DNA from: Muribaculaceae bacterium
GTDB lineage: Bacteria > Bacteroidota > Bacteroidia > Bacteroidales > Muribaculaceae
NCBI GenBank assembly: GCA_016292745.1
Contig: JAEDFO010000003.1
Location: 3,545-67,544, forward strand
Direction: 5' to 3'
Length of the DNA stretch: 64,000 nt
The position numbers and the translations under genes were made by a program. Positions within the stretch are counted from its first letter, which is position 1. Each line of letters opens with the position of its first letter. Positions 27,167-36,848 of this stretch are shown piece by piece. A model generated the notes under the pieces. It saw only the letters and a list, made by a program, of their open reading frames with translations. It searched no databases and was not told the DNA's origin.

Positions 27167-27790
27167 ATGAAAAAAATCATATTAAGCCTCGTTTGCATAA
27201 TCATTGCCACATCGGCATCGATGGTAAAAGCCCAGAACAGCAGTTGGGGCGTGGTAGCAGGCGCCACTATAACCAACCTCCATTTTAAGCAAGACCTGTT
27301 TGGCACCGACCAGTCGCTTGGCTATTCGGCCGGTGTAAAGGGCGACTTGGCCCTGGGTAGCATCGGTTTTGGTGTCGACGCTGCACTGCTCTACACACAG
27401 CGTGGCGCCACTCTTCACTTGGGCGACAGAAAAATCTGGGCGAGCGAAGGCTACGGCGTTGAGCGCAGCTACCTGCACTACATGGAACTACCTATCCACC
27501 TGCGTTATAAATACCAGAACCTTAACGGCATTGAGAACATCATTGCCCCGTTCGTATATTTGGGCCCATCGTTCTCCTTCCTGCTGGGACATAGCGACAT
27601 TCCGGCTCTGGAATACGCCAAGATGGCCGTGTCGCTGCAGTTCGGTCTCGGTGCTGAAATCAAGAAGAAAATTCATGTGTATGCCTGCTACGACATGGGT
27701 GTAACATATGCATTGAAAACGAAGTTGCTCGACAACATGAGCGCCCGAAACCGCGGCTGGAAAATTTCTGTGGCTTATTATTTCGACTAA
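27167..27790 (+). CDS. Outer-membrane beta-barrel protein, paralogue
   Basis: 207 residues. Signal peptide cleaved near VKA-Q (about residue 22). The barrel pattern parallels the upstream gene: WGVVAGATITNLHFK matches its FGIKAGVALNSLHFS start, MELPIHLRYKYQ its IEIPINVKYKF, and IIAPFVYLGPSFSFLLG its VAPYVFTGPSIAFL. It ends VAYYFD, with a terminal Asp after the Phe. The two are diverged duplicates, each with its own promoter. Specific function unknown. It is convergent with priA, 17 bases apart. Confidence 0.85.
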   Translation: MKKIILSLVCIIIATSASMVKAQNSSWGVVAGATITNLHFKQDLFGTDQSLGYSAGVKGDLALGSIGFGVDAALLYTQRGATLHLGDRKIWASEGYGVERSYLHYMELPIHLRYKYQNLNGIENIIAPFVYLGPSFSFLLGHSDIPALEYAKMAVSLQFGLGAEIKKKIHVYACYDMGVTYALKTKLLDNMSARNRGWKISVAYYFD

Positions 27791-27807
27791 TTGCCGCCCC
27801 GAGTAAT

Positions 27808-30276
27808 TTACATAGGGTCGACATCATAGTATATGACAGTGGATTTCATTCTGGAGTCCACTGTTATCATTTTCTCATATATAGTTCTCAGAATGGCCTT
27901 CACCTTAGGCATCGAAGCCTGATTTTCCATCTTCAGCATAATTTGACGTATATACATCTGTTGCACCTTTGGCACTGCTGTAGCTTCTGGGCCAAGGACA
28001 CGCGTCCCAAAGACCTCACGGAGCATGTTGCTGTAGCGCACCGATATCTCAGTCACAGTGCTGTCGTCGCGATGCTTTAGATAAATATTTATTATCTTGG
28101 AAAACGGAGGATAACGCAATTGCTCGCGCTCGGCAATCTCATCGTTGTAGTACGACACGTAATCGTGCTTTAACAGATGCTTGAGCATGGGATTACTTGG
28201 GTTAGAGGTCTGGATAATCACCAACCCTTGGCCATTCTTACGACCGGCACGGCCCGAAACCTGCTCGAGCATGTTAAAAGCACGCTCACTGCTGCGGAAA
28301 TCGGGAAAATTTATCATGGTGTCGGCATTTAGCACACCTACGAGCTTCACCCCGCCAAAATCAAGGCCTTTGGTAACCATCTGCGTGCCAACGAGAATCT
28401 TGGCTTTCTGCGAGGAGAAATCATCGATAATACGCTCGTAGCTATTCTTGTTGCGGGTGGTGTCGAGGTCCATGCGCAAGATAGGCGTTTCACCGAAAAT
28501 CTGTTGGATATCGTCTTCTATGCGTTCAGTTCCATACCCGACTATCTCAAGTGTCGACTGCCCACACGACGGACACAGTTTCGGATTCACTATTGTGTAA
28601 CCACAATAGTGACACACAAGGGTATCGGTGTGCTTATGGTAGGTGAGCGACACATCGCAATTAACGCACTTTGGTATCCAGGCACACTCAGAGCACTCAG
28701 TTATTGGCGCATATCCGCGACGGTTCTGAAACAGAATCACCTGGTTGCCGTTCTCCATAGTCTGACGGCAAGCAGCAATTAAGCGATGTGAGAACAATCC
28801 CACCATCTCCTTACGCTTTCGTGCGGCCTTGATGTCGACAAGTTCTACCTCGGGCATTTCGATGCCCTCGTAACGTTCGGTAAGCTCCACCAGCCCGTAT
28901 TTGCCACTCAGTGCCTTGTAGTAGGTTTCAATCGATGGTGTTGCCGTGCCAAGCAGGGTCTTTGCTCCATGCATGGTGGCAAGCACTATGGCCACATCGC
29001 GCGCATTGTAGCGTGGGGCCGGCTCCTGCTGCTTGAAACTGGTTTCGTGCTCTTCATCAACAATCACAAGACCCAGATTGGTGAACGGAAGAAACACCGA
29101 TGAACGCGCACCGATTACTATGCATGGCTCGCTCGATGTGATTAGCCGTTTCCAGATATCGACTCGCTCGTTATCGGAGAATCGTGAATGATATATGAGC
29201 AACTGATTGCCAAAAACAGCCTGTAGACGGCGCGTGAGCTGGGTGGTGAGCGCAATTTCAGGCACCAGATATAGAACCTGACGGCGATTGCGCAGTAGTT
29301 CACTTATCAGATTGATGTAAATCTCGGTCTTTCCACTCGACGTAACGCCACGCAAAAGTACAACGGGTTTCTGCTTCATCTGGTCGGTGATGGCAAAATA
29401 GGCTTCGTTCTGTGCCTTGGTAAGCACCGGAAGTTTCGACTCACCAGGGACCGAGAGCTTGAAACGGTTCACCTCTTTCTTGTATATTTTCATCACGCCC
29501 TTCTTCACCAGTTCGATGAGAATCTGGGCACTGACATCAGCACGTGCCAGAAGTGTGTTTTTCTCCACCTCTATCAGTTCGCCACGGCTCATGAAGTGCG
29601 ACATATCAAGGTAGGCCAACAGCAGCTTCTCCTGCTTCTTGGCCTTGTGCACCATATCGAAATAGCTATGAAGTGCCTCGCTGTCGGTTCGTTCGCAGCA
29701 CACCGTCACATAGTTGACTGTTAGCGGCCGATAGTTCTCCACCACCTTCTCCGATATGAAAAGGGCATCGATGGCAAGCAGACGCATTATAGATGACTCC
29801 ACATTCTTCAGGCCGGTGGCTTTGCTGATTTCTGTTACCTGTACACGGTCGCGCGAGGCAACATAGTCGAGAACCACAAGCTCCCGCTCCTTAAGTTGGT
29901 CGGTCGAAGTAGCCTCAAAGTCGGGGTTTGCCGATACAAATGTCTCGCTCTCCACTTTCAACCCCGACGGAACGGCTGCCTTATATACATCGCCCAACGA
30001 ACAGAGATAATACTCCGAAATCCACTTCCACAGTTTAAGTTGCGACGGCCGCACGATGGCATAGTCGTCGAGTTGTTCAATAATTGGCTTAACGGTATAG
30101 CCCTGTGGCTGATTGTCGTGAAGCGATACCACAATAGCCGTATAGAATCTGCGCGCACCAAACTGCACAAGCACCCGGCACCCGGTGGTGAGAGTGCTGC
30201 TCATCTCATCGGGCACGGAATAGGTGAATGCCGCATATAGCGGCTTAGGCAATATCACATCGGCAAATCGTGGCAT
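27808..30276 (-). CDS. priA: Primosomal protein N' (replication restart helicase PriA)
   Basis: 822 residues. Helicase that reloads the replisome at repaired forks. N-terminal 3'-DNA-binding domain (FADVILPKPLYAAFTYSVP), then a helicase core with Walker A GVTSSGKTEIY, DEEHETSFKQ, LLGTATPSIETY, and a zinc-binding insert with eight cysteines (CSECAWIPKCVNC and CHYCGYTIV..CPSCG). GTQMVTKGLDFGGVKLVG and SGRAGR are motifs V-VI. The ATG at 30276 places the conserved N-terminus first; an in-frame ATG at 30297 would add seven residues. Confidence 0.97.
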   Translation of the reverse strand: MPRFADVILPKPLYAAFTYSVPDEMSSTLTTGCRVLVQFGARRFYTAIVVSLHDNQPQGYTVKPIIEQLDDYAIVRPSQLKLWKWISEYYLCSLGDVYKAAVPSGLKVESETFVSANPDFEATSTDQLKERELVVLDYVASRDRVQVTEISKATGLKNVESSIMRLLAIDALFISEKVVENYRPLTVNYVTVCCERTDSEALHSYFDMVHKAKKQEKLLLAYLDMSHFMSRGELIEVEKNTLLARADVSAQILIELVKKGVMKIYKKEVNRFKLSVPGESKLPVLTKAQNEAYFAITDQMKQKPVVLLRGVTSSGKTEIYINLISELLRNRRQVLYLVPEIALTTQLTRRLQAVFGNQLLIYHSRFSDNERVDIWKRLITSSEPCIVIGARSSVFLPFTNLGLVIVDEEHETSFKQQEPAPRYNARDVAIVLATMHGAKTLLGTATPSIETYYKALSGKYGLVELTERYEGIEMPEVELVDIKAARKRKEMVGLFSHRLIAACRQTMENGNQVILFQNRRGYAPITECSECAWIPKCVNCDVSLTYHKHTDTLVCHYCGYTIVNPKLCPSCGQSTLEIVGYGTERIEDDIQQIFGETPILRMDLDTTRNKNSYERIIDDFSSQKAKILVGTQMVTKGLDFGGVKLVGVLNADTMINFPDFRSSERAFNMLEQVSGRAGRKNGQGLVIIQTSNPSNPMLKHLLKHDYVSYYNDEIAEREQLRYPPFSKIINIYLKHRDDSTVTEISVRYSNMLREVFGTRVLGPEATAVPKVQQMYIRQIMLKMENQASMPKVKAILRTIYEKMITVDSRMKSTVIYYDVDPM

Positions 30277-30408
30277 AAACTTTGTTCTTTCAAACAATTA
30301 AGCACAGCAGCTGTATCTTTGCCAAGCTGATTTCAGCGGCTATGCCAGCACAAATTTACTGAATTTATCATCTATCAGCAACTATTGCGGCAAACAATCG
30401 CTATCTAA

Positions 30409-30442
30409 CAAAATGAGTTGCCGGCCTATGTGCTGGCAACTC
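30409..30442 (-). terminator. Terminator of the first subtilase gene
   Basis: GAGTTGCC/GGCAACTC arms (30415-30422 and 30435-30442) form a perfect 8-bp stem extended by GGC/GCT. On the minus strand a short ATTTTG run follows. About 25 bases past the stop at 30468. Confidence 0.6.
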
Positions 30443-30467
30443 ATCAATTATGATTATTAAACAATTA

Positions 30468-32780
30468 TTACTTTACAATCAGGCGTGAAGTGCTTACGGT
30501 GTTGTTATTGAGCACACTCACAACATATACTCCCGACGAGAGCACACCAGAAGCATCTACATGAAGCGATATGCCTTCAAATGTCTTGCTGAATACGGAG
30601 CGGCCGCTCATATCAAAGACACTGATGGTGCTTGTGCCCGTTGCACTTGGCAGAACAACGTCGAACACACCTTCCGACGGATTGGGATAAACCATTACAG
30701 GCAGCACTTTCTCAGAAACGACACCTGATGGCTTGCGCGATAGCACTTCCTTAATACCCGCCAAGGCATCAATCATACCGGCGCCCCATTTCGCGCGTGA
30801 ATTATTGTTGTAATAGATGTTTTTCTTCGATGTCGCATAGAGGATTTCACGCACATCACTTACCGACAGATTCGGGTCGGCCTGAAGCCATGTGGCAATT
30901 ACGCCCGACACTACAGGCGCGGCCATTGATGTACCGTACATCAATGCCCAACGTTCGTCGCGCGTGCCATTGGCAATTTCATCTACTACTTCATCACGAT
31001 AATAACTACCCGAGTCGTAGTTGGTATCGTAGTTGTTGATGGCAGCAATCACAAAGAAACCGGGAGCGCATACATCGGGACGCTGGATACCATTGGCATC
31101 GGGGCCATAACTCGAGAACGGTGCGATGTTGGTTATTGTGCCATAAGGTATTCTTCCAGTGCTTTTTGAATCGAAAACGGTGAAGGTCTGTCGGCTGACA
31201 TATGCACCTACGCTTATCACGCCATCGGTGGTTGCATAGTCGTTAATTGTCATATTATAGTCGCCGGCAGTAAACCCATCAACACTACCATCGTCGGAGC
31301 CATCATCGGAGCCATCACCAAAGCACAATCCCTGGCCATCGCCAATCAGGTCGACGGTGGTGCCTGCTGCAGAACGCACTGCAAGACCAACAAGATAGTT
31401 TGTGCTCTTGGTCTTGAACTTGGAATCAACCATTACATTGTATTTCTTGTTGGCAGAAGAATAGGTGCCATAGAGAGTTATCGAGCCAGATACATAAGTC
31501 GAGAGCGAAACTGACTGCGATGTGCTCGACGTGCCCGGAGTGAAATCGGCCGAACGCGATACTATCTGCTTGGTTGACTTGTCGTATACCACAACGTTAA
31601 CGGTAGGCTTCTGGTTCGGTTCACGCACCCAAATATCGGCCTGATAAGACTGGTAGGATGCTCCGCTTAGCCAACGGATGTTCTGATAGTCGTAAGCCTC
31701 ATCGGAGCTGGTCATATCGTAAGCCTTCAGGAAGGTGAGGAGTTCGGTATCGTCGGCGGTGAATGTCTTGCTGACATGCATGGCCTGCTCGCCTTCGTTA
31801 CCTGCAGCCATCACCACTACTTTACCCGGACCTACCATCTTGTCGAGCACACGGCACGCCATGGCACTACCGTCGTGCGGACCAAGGTTAACTCCCAGAC
31901 TGATGTTAACCACGGCTGGCTTGCCAAGTTCATCGGCTTTCTGGAAAATGTACGATACTGCATTCACAAGCTTCACATTGTTAGGGACCGATGTGCCGCA
32001 TGCAACGATATCTGCCTCGGGAGCCATTCCGTAATATGCATTGCCCATATAGCTTCCTGCACCGGTACTCATGGTATGGGTTCCGTGCGATTCATACGAA
32101 TAGTCGCTTTTAAGGGTTGAAATTGCACTGCCTGAGAATTCAGAGCCCGGGAACTGACCGCTAAGCGTGGCATTGCCATAGCCATCGTATACAGTTCCTC
32201 GCACCTTTGTCCCGGTTGTGTTGTCGGGCAGATACACATACAGTATGCGGTTGTTGCCATCGGCATCCTTGAAAGCATAATGGTTGAAATCGATACCGGT
32301 GTCGATGGTGCCGTAAATAACGCCTGCGCCCATATACGATTGGTCGAGACCAGTACCCTTGTGAAGTGCATCGACATTGGTGTTCGATGAATTGCGGACC
32401 TTGTCGGTGAGCAACCGCAATGGCTGCGCAATATCAACTGTGGCAACGCCATCAATATCGACAAGTTCCTCGAATCGGCTGAGGGGGACACTGATGGTGA
32501 GCAGATTGCCACACTCAACGCCACACACAGCACCAAGCTGCTCAAGCTGCGCTATTGCCAATGGATTTTCTACCTCGACAAACGCATCAACACGATATTC
32601 GCCATCGGCAGTCGTCTCAACCGAATAGCTGCGTAACAAGTCGCGCGAAGCCACCTGGTCGGTGGAAGTGGAATTCAATTTGTCAAGAAATGATTGGGTA
32701 TATGGAGTGAATCGCCCCACACCAAATACCAATGGTGCAAACGAAAGCACTGCCATTACCGATAATACTACTCTTCTCAT
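30468..32780 (-). CDS. Subtilisin-like (S8) serine protease with type IX sorting domain
   Basis: 770 residues, exported (signal about 1-20). The S8 catalytic triad is complete: Asp160 in GTIDTGIDFNH, His232 in SHGTHTMS, Ser618 in GTSMAAPVVSG; the oxyanion Asn is in AAGNEG (about 328). A roughly 240-residue insert between these holds beta-rich sequence and an acidic repeat (DGSDDGSDDGSVDG, about 489-502), perhaps calcium-binding. The last 75 residues read as a type A T9SS C-terminal domain: YPNPSEGVFDVVLPS, ISVFDMSGRSVF, GVYVVSVLNNN. It should therefore pass through a SprA channel. Paired with the next subtilase, 75 bases apart. Confidence 0.92.
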   Translation of the reverse strand: MRRVVLSVMAVLSFAPLVFGVGRFTPYTQSFLDKLNSTSTDQVASRDLLRSYSVETTADGEYRVDAFVEVENPLAIAQLEQLGAVCGVECGNLLTISVPLSRFEELVDIDGVATVDIAQPLRLLTDKVRNSSNTNVDALHKGTGLDQSYMGAGVIYGTIDTGIDFNHYAFKDADGNNRILYVYLPDNTTGTKVRGTVYDGYGNATLSGQFPGSEFSGSAISTLKSDYSYESHGTHTMSTGAGSYMGNAYYGMAPEADIVACGTSVPNNVKLVNAVSYIFQKADELGKPAVVNISLGVNLGPHDGSAMACRVLDKMVGPGKVVVMAAGNEGEQAMHVSKTFTADDTELLTFLKAYDMTSSDEAYDYQNIRWLSGASYQSYQADIWVREPNQKPTVNVVVYDKSTKQIVSRSADFTPGTSSTSQSVSLSTYVSGSITLYGTYSSANKKYNVMVDSKFKTKSTNYLVGLAVRSAAGTTVDLIGDGQGLCFGDGSDDGSDDGSVDGFTAGDYNMTINDYATTDGVISVGAYVSRQTFTVFDSKSTGRIPYGTITNIAPFSSYGPDANGIQRPDVCAPGFFVIAAINNYDTNYDSGSYYRDEVVDEIANGTRDERWALMYGTSMAAPVVSGVIATWLQADPNLSVSDVREILYATSKKNIYYNNNSRAKWGAGMIDALAGIKEVLSRKPSGVVSEKVLPVMVYPNPSEGVFDVVLPSATGTSTISVFDMSGRSVFSKTFEGISLHVDASGVLSSGVYVVSVLNNNTVSTSRLIVK
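31289..31320. repeat. Short 12-bp tandem repeat inside the first subtilase
   Basis: Near-identical 12-base units (GAGCCATCATCG type on the plus strand) encode the acidic DGSDDGSDDGS stretch. Units are in frame, so copy-number change would lengthen or shorten the loop without breaking the gene. Confidence 0.7.
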
Positions 32781-32855
32781 GTTATCTAATAATTGTTTTT
32801 ATGATTCAAAGTTATTGAAAATTATTCAGTCGTAATGCATTTTTAATATTATTTA

Positions 32856-35045
32856 CTATAACGACAGTTTTATGAACGACGTGGAATTCCCTTTGCCACA
32901 AGTTATAGCAACTACATACATGCCATGCGCCAAATTGGCGACATCGATGGTTATCGGCGACAAGCAATCGGCAGAGGCATATCGGCGGTGTAGCACAGTG
33001 GCACCATTGATTGCCGTTATCACTACCTCTACCGATTTTGCTCCATTCGGGGCAATCACGTTCAGGATTCCGTCGGAATAGCAAGCATATGCTCTAAGAC
33101 TGTTTTCCGGCACACTAAGTCCGCCACTCTCAAGCACACGGAGCAATCCTGCATAGCCGTCAACCTTTCCGGCTCCGCTTTGCAGCGGGCGTTTCTCGGT
33201 GTTGACATCGCTCACAGCAGTCGCTTTGAGTATCAACTTTACCATTTCTGGGTCAAGCGACGGATTTGCCTCAAGCCACGTGGCAATTATGCCAGCCACA
33301 CAAGGTGAGGCCATAGAGGTTCCCCAATAGGCTCCCCACCGCTCGTTACGGCCATTATTCGCAAATGATATCGACATGATATTTGCCGCCGGAGTAGCAT
33401 AATTGCTTAACGACGACAACAATATGCATCCTGGGGCTACAACATCCGGACGACTACTGCCATCGAAAGCATAACCATAGCTTGAAAAGGCTGATACCTC
33501 GCCAACCGGATATTCTGAATAGCTGTATTCTGTTCCATCCAGCGACTGATATGAGTTCCGCGAATTGTATGAACCTACGCTTATCGATTTACTGCCGGTT
33601 GCCAAATCGCTTATCGACTGGTCGCTATCGCCATCGGTCCATCCCGGCTGACCACACCCAGAAAAACGAAGGGTGGAAGTGTCGCCCCACACATCGACCT
33701 CGGCACCTTCGTCGGAATCAATGATGAATCCAAGGCGATAGCCGGTGCTGGCAAGGGTGAGATTTGCCATCATCATTATGTTCTGTCGTCCGTTGATACA
33801 TTCACCGGCTGCAACAAGCTTTCCATTGAAGTATTGTGCCAGTTCGGGAGTCTCAGTGCTGTCTAAAACACTCTCGTCAAGCACCGACGAATCGAATCGG
33901 GGACTTTCATACACAATTTTACCATTCAATACATTATATATTACAGCTCGGATACCAAAACTAACATCGGATTTCGACCATACGTCGAATATAAAGCCCT
34001 CTGAATTGTTTTTCAGAGAAACTGGACTGCCATTCTTGTTGACTACAAACGACTTTAGAGTGTCGGTGCTGCTCTGGAACTTCCTGCTTAAATGAATGGC
34101 CTTGTTACCATCGTTTCCGGCGCTGAGCACTACAATTCGCCCTGGTCCGCTAACCGAATCGATAAGAGCCGGGATGGGCGAGGTACCGTCATGGGGGCCT
34201 ACAGTCGACACAAGGCTGAAATTTATCACTGCGGGCATATTCAATGCTTTTGCCTTGGAAAACACATAGAGAATGCTGTTGAGCACTGCGACATCAGACA
34301 AAACCGGACTCGCGCATGCCACGATACTGCAATCGGGAGCCATCCCATAGTAGGCATTGCCCATATAGCTTCCAGCCGCGGTTCCTATGGTGTGGCTGCC
34401 ATGACTCGAAGTGGTGCAATCGGCGGTTATCGTTCCGAGCTGGTCGGTGCTATACTCCGATCCGGGGAAGACACCGTCTGCAACAAGGTTATAATTGTCG
34501 TCGAAACAGTTGCCATGTGGTGGATTGCCCAATGTGTCTTCTGGAAGATAAGCCCAAAGGATGCGGGAACGGCCCTCGGCATCGCTAAAGGCGATGTGAT
34601 TGAAATCCACACCCATGTCGAGGGTTCCATACACCACGCCTTTTCCGGTATACAGACGGGATATGGATTTTCCGGAATGAATGTCATCGATACCTATCAG
34701 TGCACGGCTTACATCGTTGCACGGCACAAGACGGCGGGCAAGGTGAATACGGCTCACCAGTCCCGACCGGGAAAGTTGCATAAGCTGCTCATCCGATGCT
34801 GTGATAGTACAAAACCCATATATCGCGGCATCAACGTTGCAGTAATCGGTCAATTGACAAGGTTCTACACCATCATTCAGCCGCACTATGGCCTGACGCA
34901 TGGCTGGAGACGAGGAAGCCGCTGTACGGGTGTGCGCCCCACCCTTACCGATGCTGATACGTGTAAACGGCGACATCACTTCGGCAGCAACAACATTGCC
35001 AAAAAGGAATACAATGAAAAGCAGGACACTTACGGCTCGGTTCAT
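32856..35045 (-). CDS. Second subtilisin-like (S8) serine protease, probable T9SS cargo
   Basis: 729 residues with signal peptide (about 1-20). Triad: Asp143 in GTLDMGVDFNH, His215 in SHGSHTIG, Ser in WGTSMASPCVAG; oxyanion Asn in SAGNDGNK. It shares long matches of pattern with the neighbouring protease (FPGSEYS, GSYMGNAYYGMAPDCSIVAC), so the pair arose by tandem duplication and then diverged. The C-terminal 85 residues (ILNVIAPNGAKSVEVVI, GMYVVAITCG, ending FIKLSL) resemble a degenerate type A sorting domain but lack the YPNP start. It has its own -7 element, TAGCTTTG. Confidence 0.9.
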   Translation of the reverse strand: MNRAVSVLLFIVFLFGNVVAAEVMSPFTRISIGKGGAHTRTAASSSPAMRQAIVRLNDGVEPCQLTDYCNVDAAIYGFCTITASDEQLMQLSRSGLVSRIHLARRLVPCNDVSRALIGIDDIHSGKSISRLYTGKGVVYGTLDMGVDFNHIAFSDAEGRSRILWAYLPEDTLGNPPHGNCFDDNYNLVADGVFPGSEYSTDQLGTITADCTTSSHGSHTIGTAAGSYMGNAYYGMAPDCSIVACASPVLSDVAVLNSILYVFSKAKALNMPAVINFSLVSTVGPHDGTSPIPALIDSVSGPGRIVVLSAGNDGNKAIHLSRKFQSSTDTLKSFVVNKNGSPVSLKNNSEGFIFDVWSKSDVSFGIRAVIYNVLNGKIVYESPRFDSSVLDESVLDSTETPELAQYFNGKLVAAGECINGRQNIMMMANLTLASTGYRLGFIIDSDEGAEVDVWGDTSTLRFSGCGQPGWTDGDSDQSISDLATGSKSISVGSYNSRNSYQSLDGTEYSYSEYPVGEVSAFSSYGYAFDGSSRPDVVAPGCILLSSLSNYATPAANIMSISFANNGRNERWGAYWGTSMASPCVAGIIATWLEANPSLDPEMVKLILKATAVSDVNTEKRPLQSGAGKVDGYAGLLRVLESGGLSVPENSLRAYACYSDGILNVIAPNGAKSVEVVITAINGATVLHRRYASADCLSPITIDVANLAHGMYVVAITCGKGNSTSFIKLSL

Positions 35046-35083
35046 TTTGTCTGTTGGGTTATGAATTCAAAATCAACACGATG

Positions 35084-35091
35084 CAAAGCTA
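35084..35091 (-). promoter_or_regulatory. Candidate -7 element of the subtilase pair
   Basis: TAGCTTTG on the minus strand, exact consensus, 38 bases before the start at 35045, located after the terminator of the TPR gene. No clear TTTG further upstream. Confidence 0.45.
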
Positions 35092-35111
35092 AAAAAAACG
35101 AGGGAGATATG

Positions 35112-35150
35112 AAAAAATTAAGCGACATATCGAGATGACATGCCGCTTAA
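35112..35150 (-). terminator. Terminator of the TPR/TonB cluster
   Basis: Minus strand TTAAGCG ... CGCTTAA (35150-35144 and 35124-35118), extended inside by CAT/ATG pairs and followed by six T. It sits just past the stop at 35172. Confidence 0.85.
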
Positions 35151-35171
35151 ATTGACTTATGACAAGAGATG

Positions 35172-36788
35172 TTATTTCAAACCTTCAACAAACTTGCGAA
35201 GAGCCTCGTTGGTTGGATCGAGTTCGAGATACTTGGTATAGTATTCCTTAGCACCTGCAGTATCACCGTTTTCGAGTTTGTTACCTGCTATGTAGTTATA
35301 CACTTCCTTGTAAGCATCGGCATTCTGTGTAAGGTTGGCAGCGTCCTTGTCGAGGATATTGAGAACAGCCTGATATGCTTCGAGAGCCTTACCGGTCTTT
35401 GGGCTGTCTTCCGATACCATGAGGATACGGGCCTTACGTTGAACGATACGATAGTCGTCGGGAACCTTCTCGATTACGATATCTATATATTTCAATGCAT
35501 TGTCAAGGGCAGCCTGACGCTTGGCAAGGTCTTCCTTTTCAGTGGCTACGATATTCTGGTATTTACCGGCGAGCACATAGAGGTCGTTGGTCTTATAGTC
35601 ACCATTGTCGATATACTTCTGATAGTAGAGAGCCGACTTCTCATAATCCTTATTGGCACCGTAAGCCGAGCTGAGTTCCTTAAGGAGTTCAATCTTTTCA
35701 GGGTTGATTTCAACGGCCTTCTCATACTGAGCGAGAGCCTCTTCTGTTTTGCCAAGAGCTTTGAGAACCTCACCGAATGTGGTGTAGTCGTTCGACGAGA
35801 ACTTGTCGTTGGCAGTAGCGCTTGCGAAGAAATCGCGAGCATAAGCCTCAGCAGCCTCGTTGTTATTCATTGCGGCAGAGTTGAGGAAGAGCATACGCTT
35901 CATCAGGAATGAGTTACTGTTGTCCTTGAGGATGCCTTGGGCAATGTCGAACGATTCCTGATACTTTTCGCCGAAGTACAGCAGAACGGCATAGCGTTCG
36001 CGGTCTTCCTTGAAGTGGTTAGGGTTCTTAATGTATTCGCCATACACCTGGGCAGCCTTTGTCCATTGGTCGTTCTCGTAAAGTTTTTCGGCGAGCTGGT
36101 TCTGGGCAAGTGCCGAGTTAGGTTTGAGTTTTACGAGAGTTTCGAGGCGTTCAATAGCGCTCTTGGGACTTACGTTGAAGTAAGTGTTGGCATACTTTAC
36201 ATAAGCTTCGCTGCAGTTTGGATCGAATTGCTGAGCCATCTCATAATAACCGGCAGCGTCGCCCCATTTCTTTTCGGCAGTAAGCATATCGCCTTCAAAG
36301 ATGTAAGCGGCAGGGTCCTTCTTGTTGGCCTTCTTTGCCTTTACAATATACTCATCGATTTCCTTTGCATATTTGGTTGCATCGGTAAGATAATAAGCAC
36401 GAGCAACTTCAACATACACATCGGCATTCTTTTTGTCGAGCTTAACAGCCTCTTTGAAAGCATCCTTGGCAACCTTTTCGTTTCCGCCCTTCAAATCGAT
36501 GAATGCCAAACCTACGTGGTTGTAGGCATTAAGGGAGTTGGCCTGTACACCTTTCTGGAAATAATCCTTGGCAGCTGCAACATTGCCTTGTTCCATCTCG
36601 ATACGGCCAAGATAGTAATACGAAGCCGATTTATCGGTTCCGGCATTGTTAAGATTTCGGTCGAGCAATGTCTTACCTTTCTGCAACTGACCGATTTTCA
36701 CATATTCAACGCCGTCTTTGTAGCCTTGAGCAAACGACGAAAGAACACTTCCAATAAACAATAATGATACTAAAAGTTTAAGTTTCAT
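35172..36788 (-). CDS. Tetratricopeptide repeat protein of the TonB cluster
   Basis: 538 residues. Signal peptide (LLVSLLFIGSVLSSFAQ) then a mature, probably periplasmic protein made of about a dozen TPR units, e.g. ASYYYLGRIEMEQGNVAAAKD, AYNHVGLAFID, EALAQYEKAVEINPE, and ending YTKYLELDPTNEALRK. No enzymatic motif. TPR proteins scaffold complexes; position at the end of a run with tonB, exbD and a PstS-like lipoprotein suggests a role in outer-membrane transport energisation, but this is inferred from neighbourhood. A perfect terminator follows. Confidence 0.88.
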   Translation of the reverse strand: MKLKLLVSLLFIGSVLSSFAQGYKDGVEYVKIGQLQKGKTLLDRNLNNAGTDKSASYYYLGRIEMEQGNVAAAKDYFQKGVQANSLNAYNHVGLAFIDLKGGNEKVAKDAFKEAVKLDKKNADVYVEVARAYYLTDATKYAKEIDEYIVKAKKANKKDPAAYIFEGDMLTAEKKWGDAAGYYEMAQQFDPNCSEAYVKYANTYFNVSPKSAIERLETLVKLKPNSALAQNQLAEKLYENDQWTKAAQVYGEYIKNPNHFKEDRERYAVLLYFGEKYQESFDIAQGILKDNSNSFLMKRMLFLNSAAMNNNEAAEAYARDFFASATANDKFSSNDYTTFGEVLKALGKTEEALAQYEKAVEINPEKIELLKELSSAYGANKDYEKSALYYQKYIDNGDYKTNDLYVLAGKYQNIVATEKEDLAKRQAALDNALKYIDIVIEKVPDDYRIVQRKARILMVSEDSPKTGKALEAYQAVLNILDKDAANLTQNADAYKEVYNYIAGNKLENGDTAGAKEYYTKYLELDPTNEALRKFVEGLK

Positions 36789-36848
36789 TTCTCTTGAGGT
36801 TTTATTCTTGGTTAACTTATTAATTATACTTTACAAATTGAAAAAGGT

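Noticed and set aside
34092..35138. 348-codon plus-strand frame
   Set aside because: Antisense to the second subtilase with intact catalytic motifs; no domain recognised.
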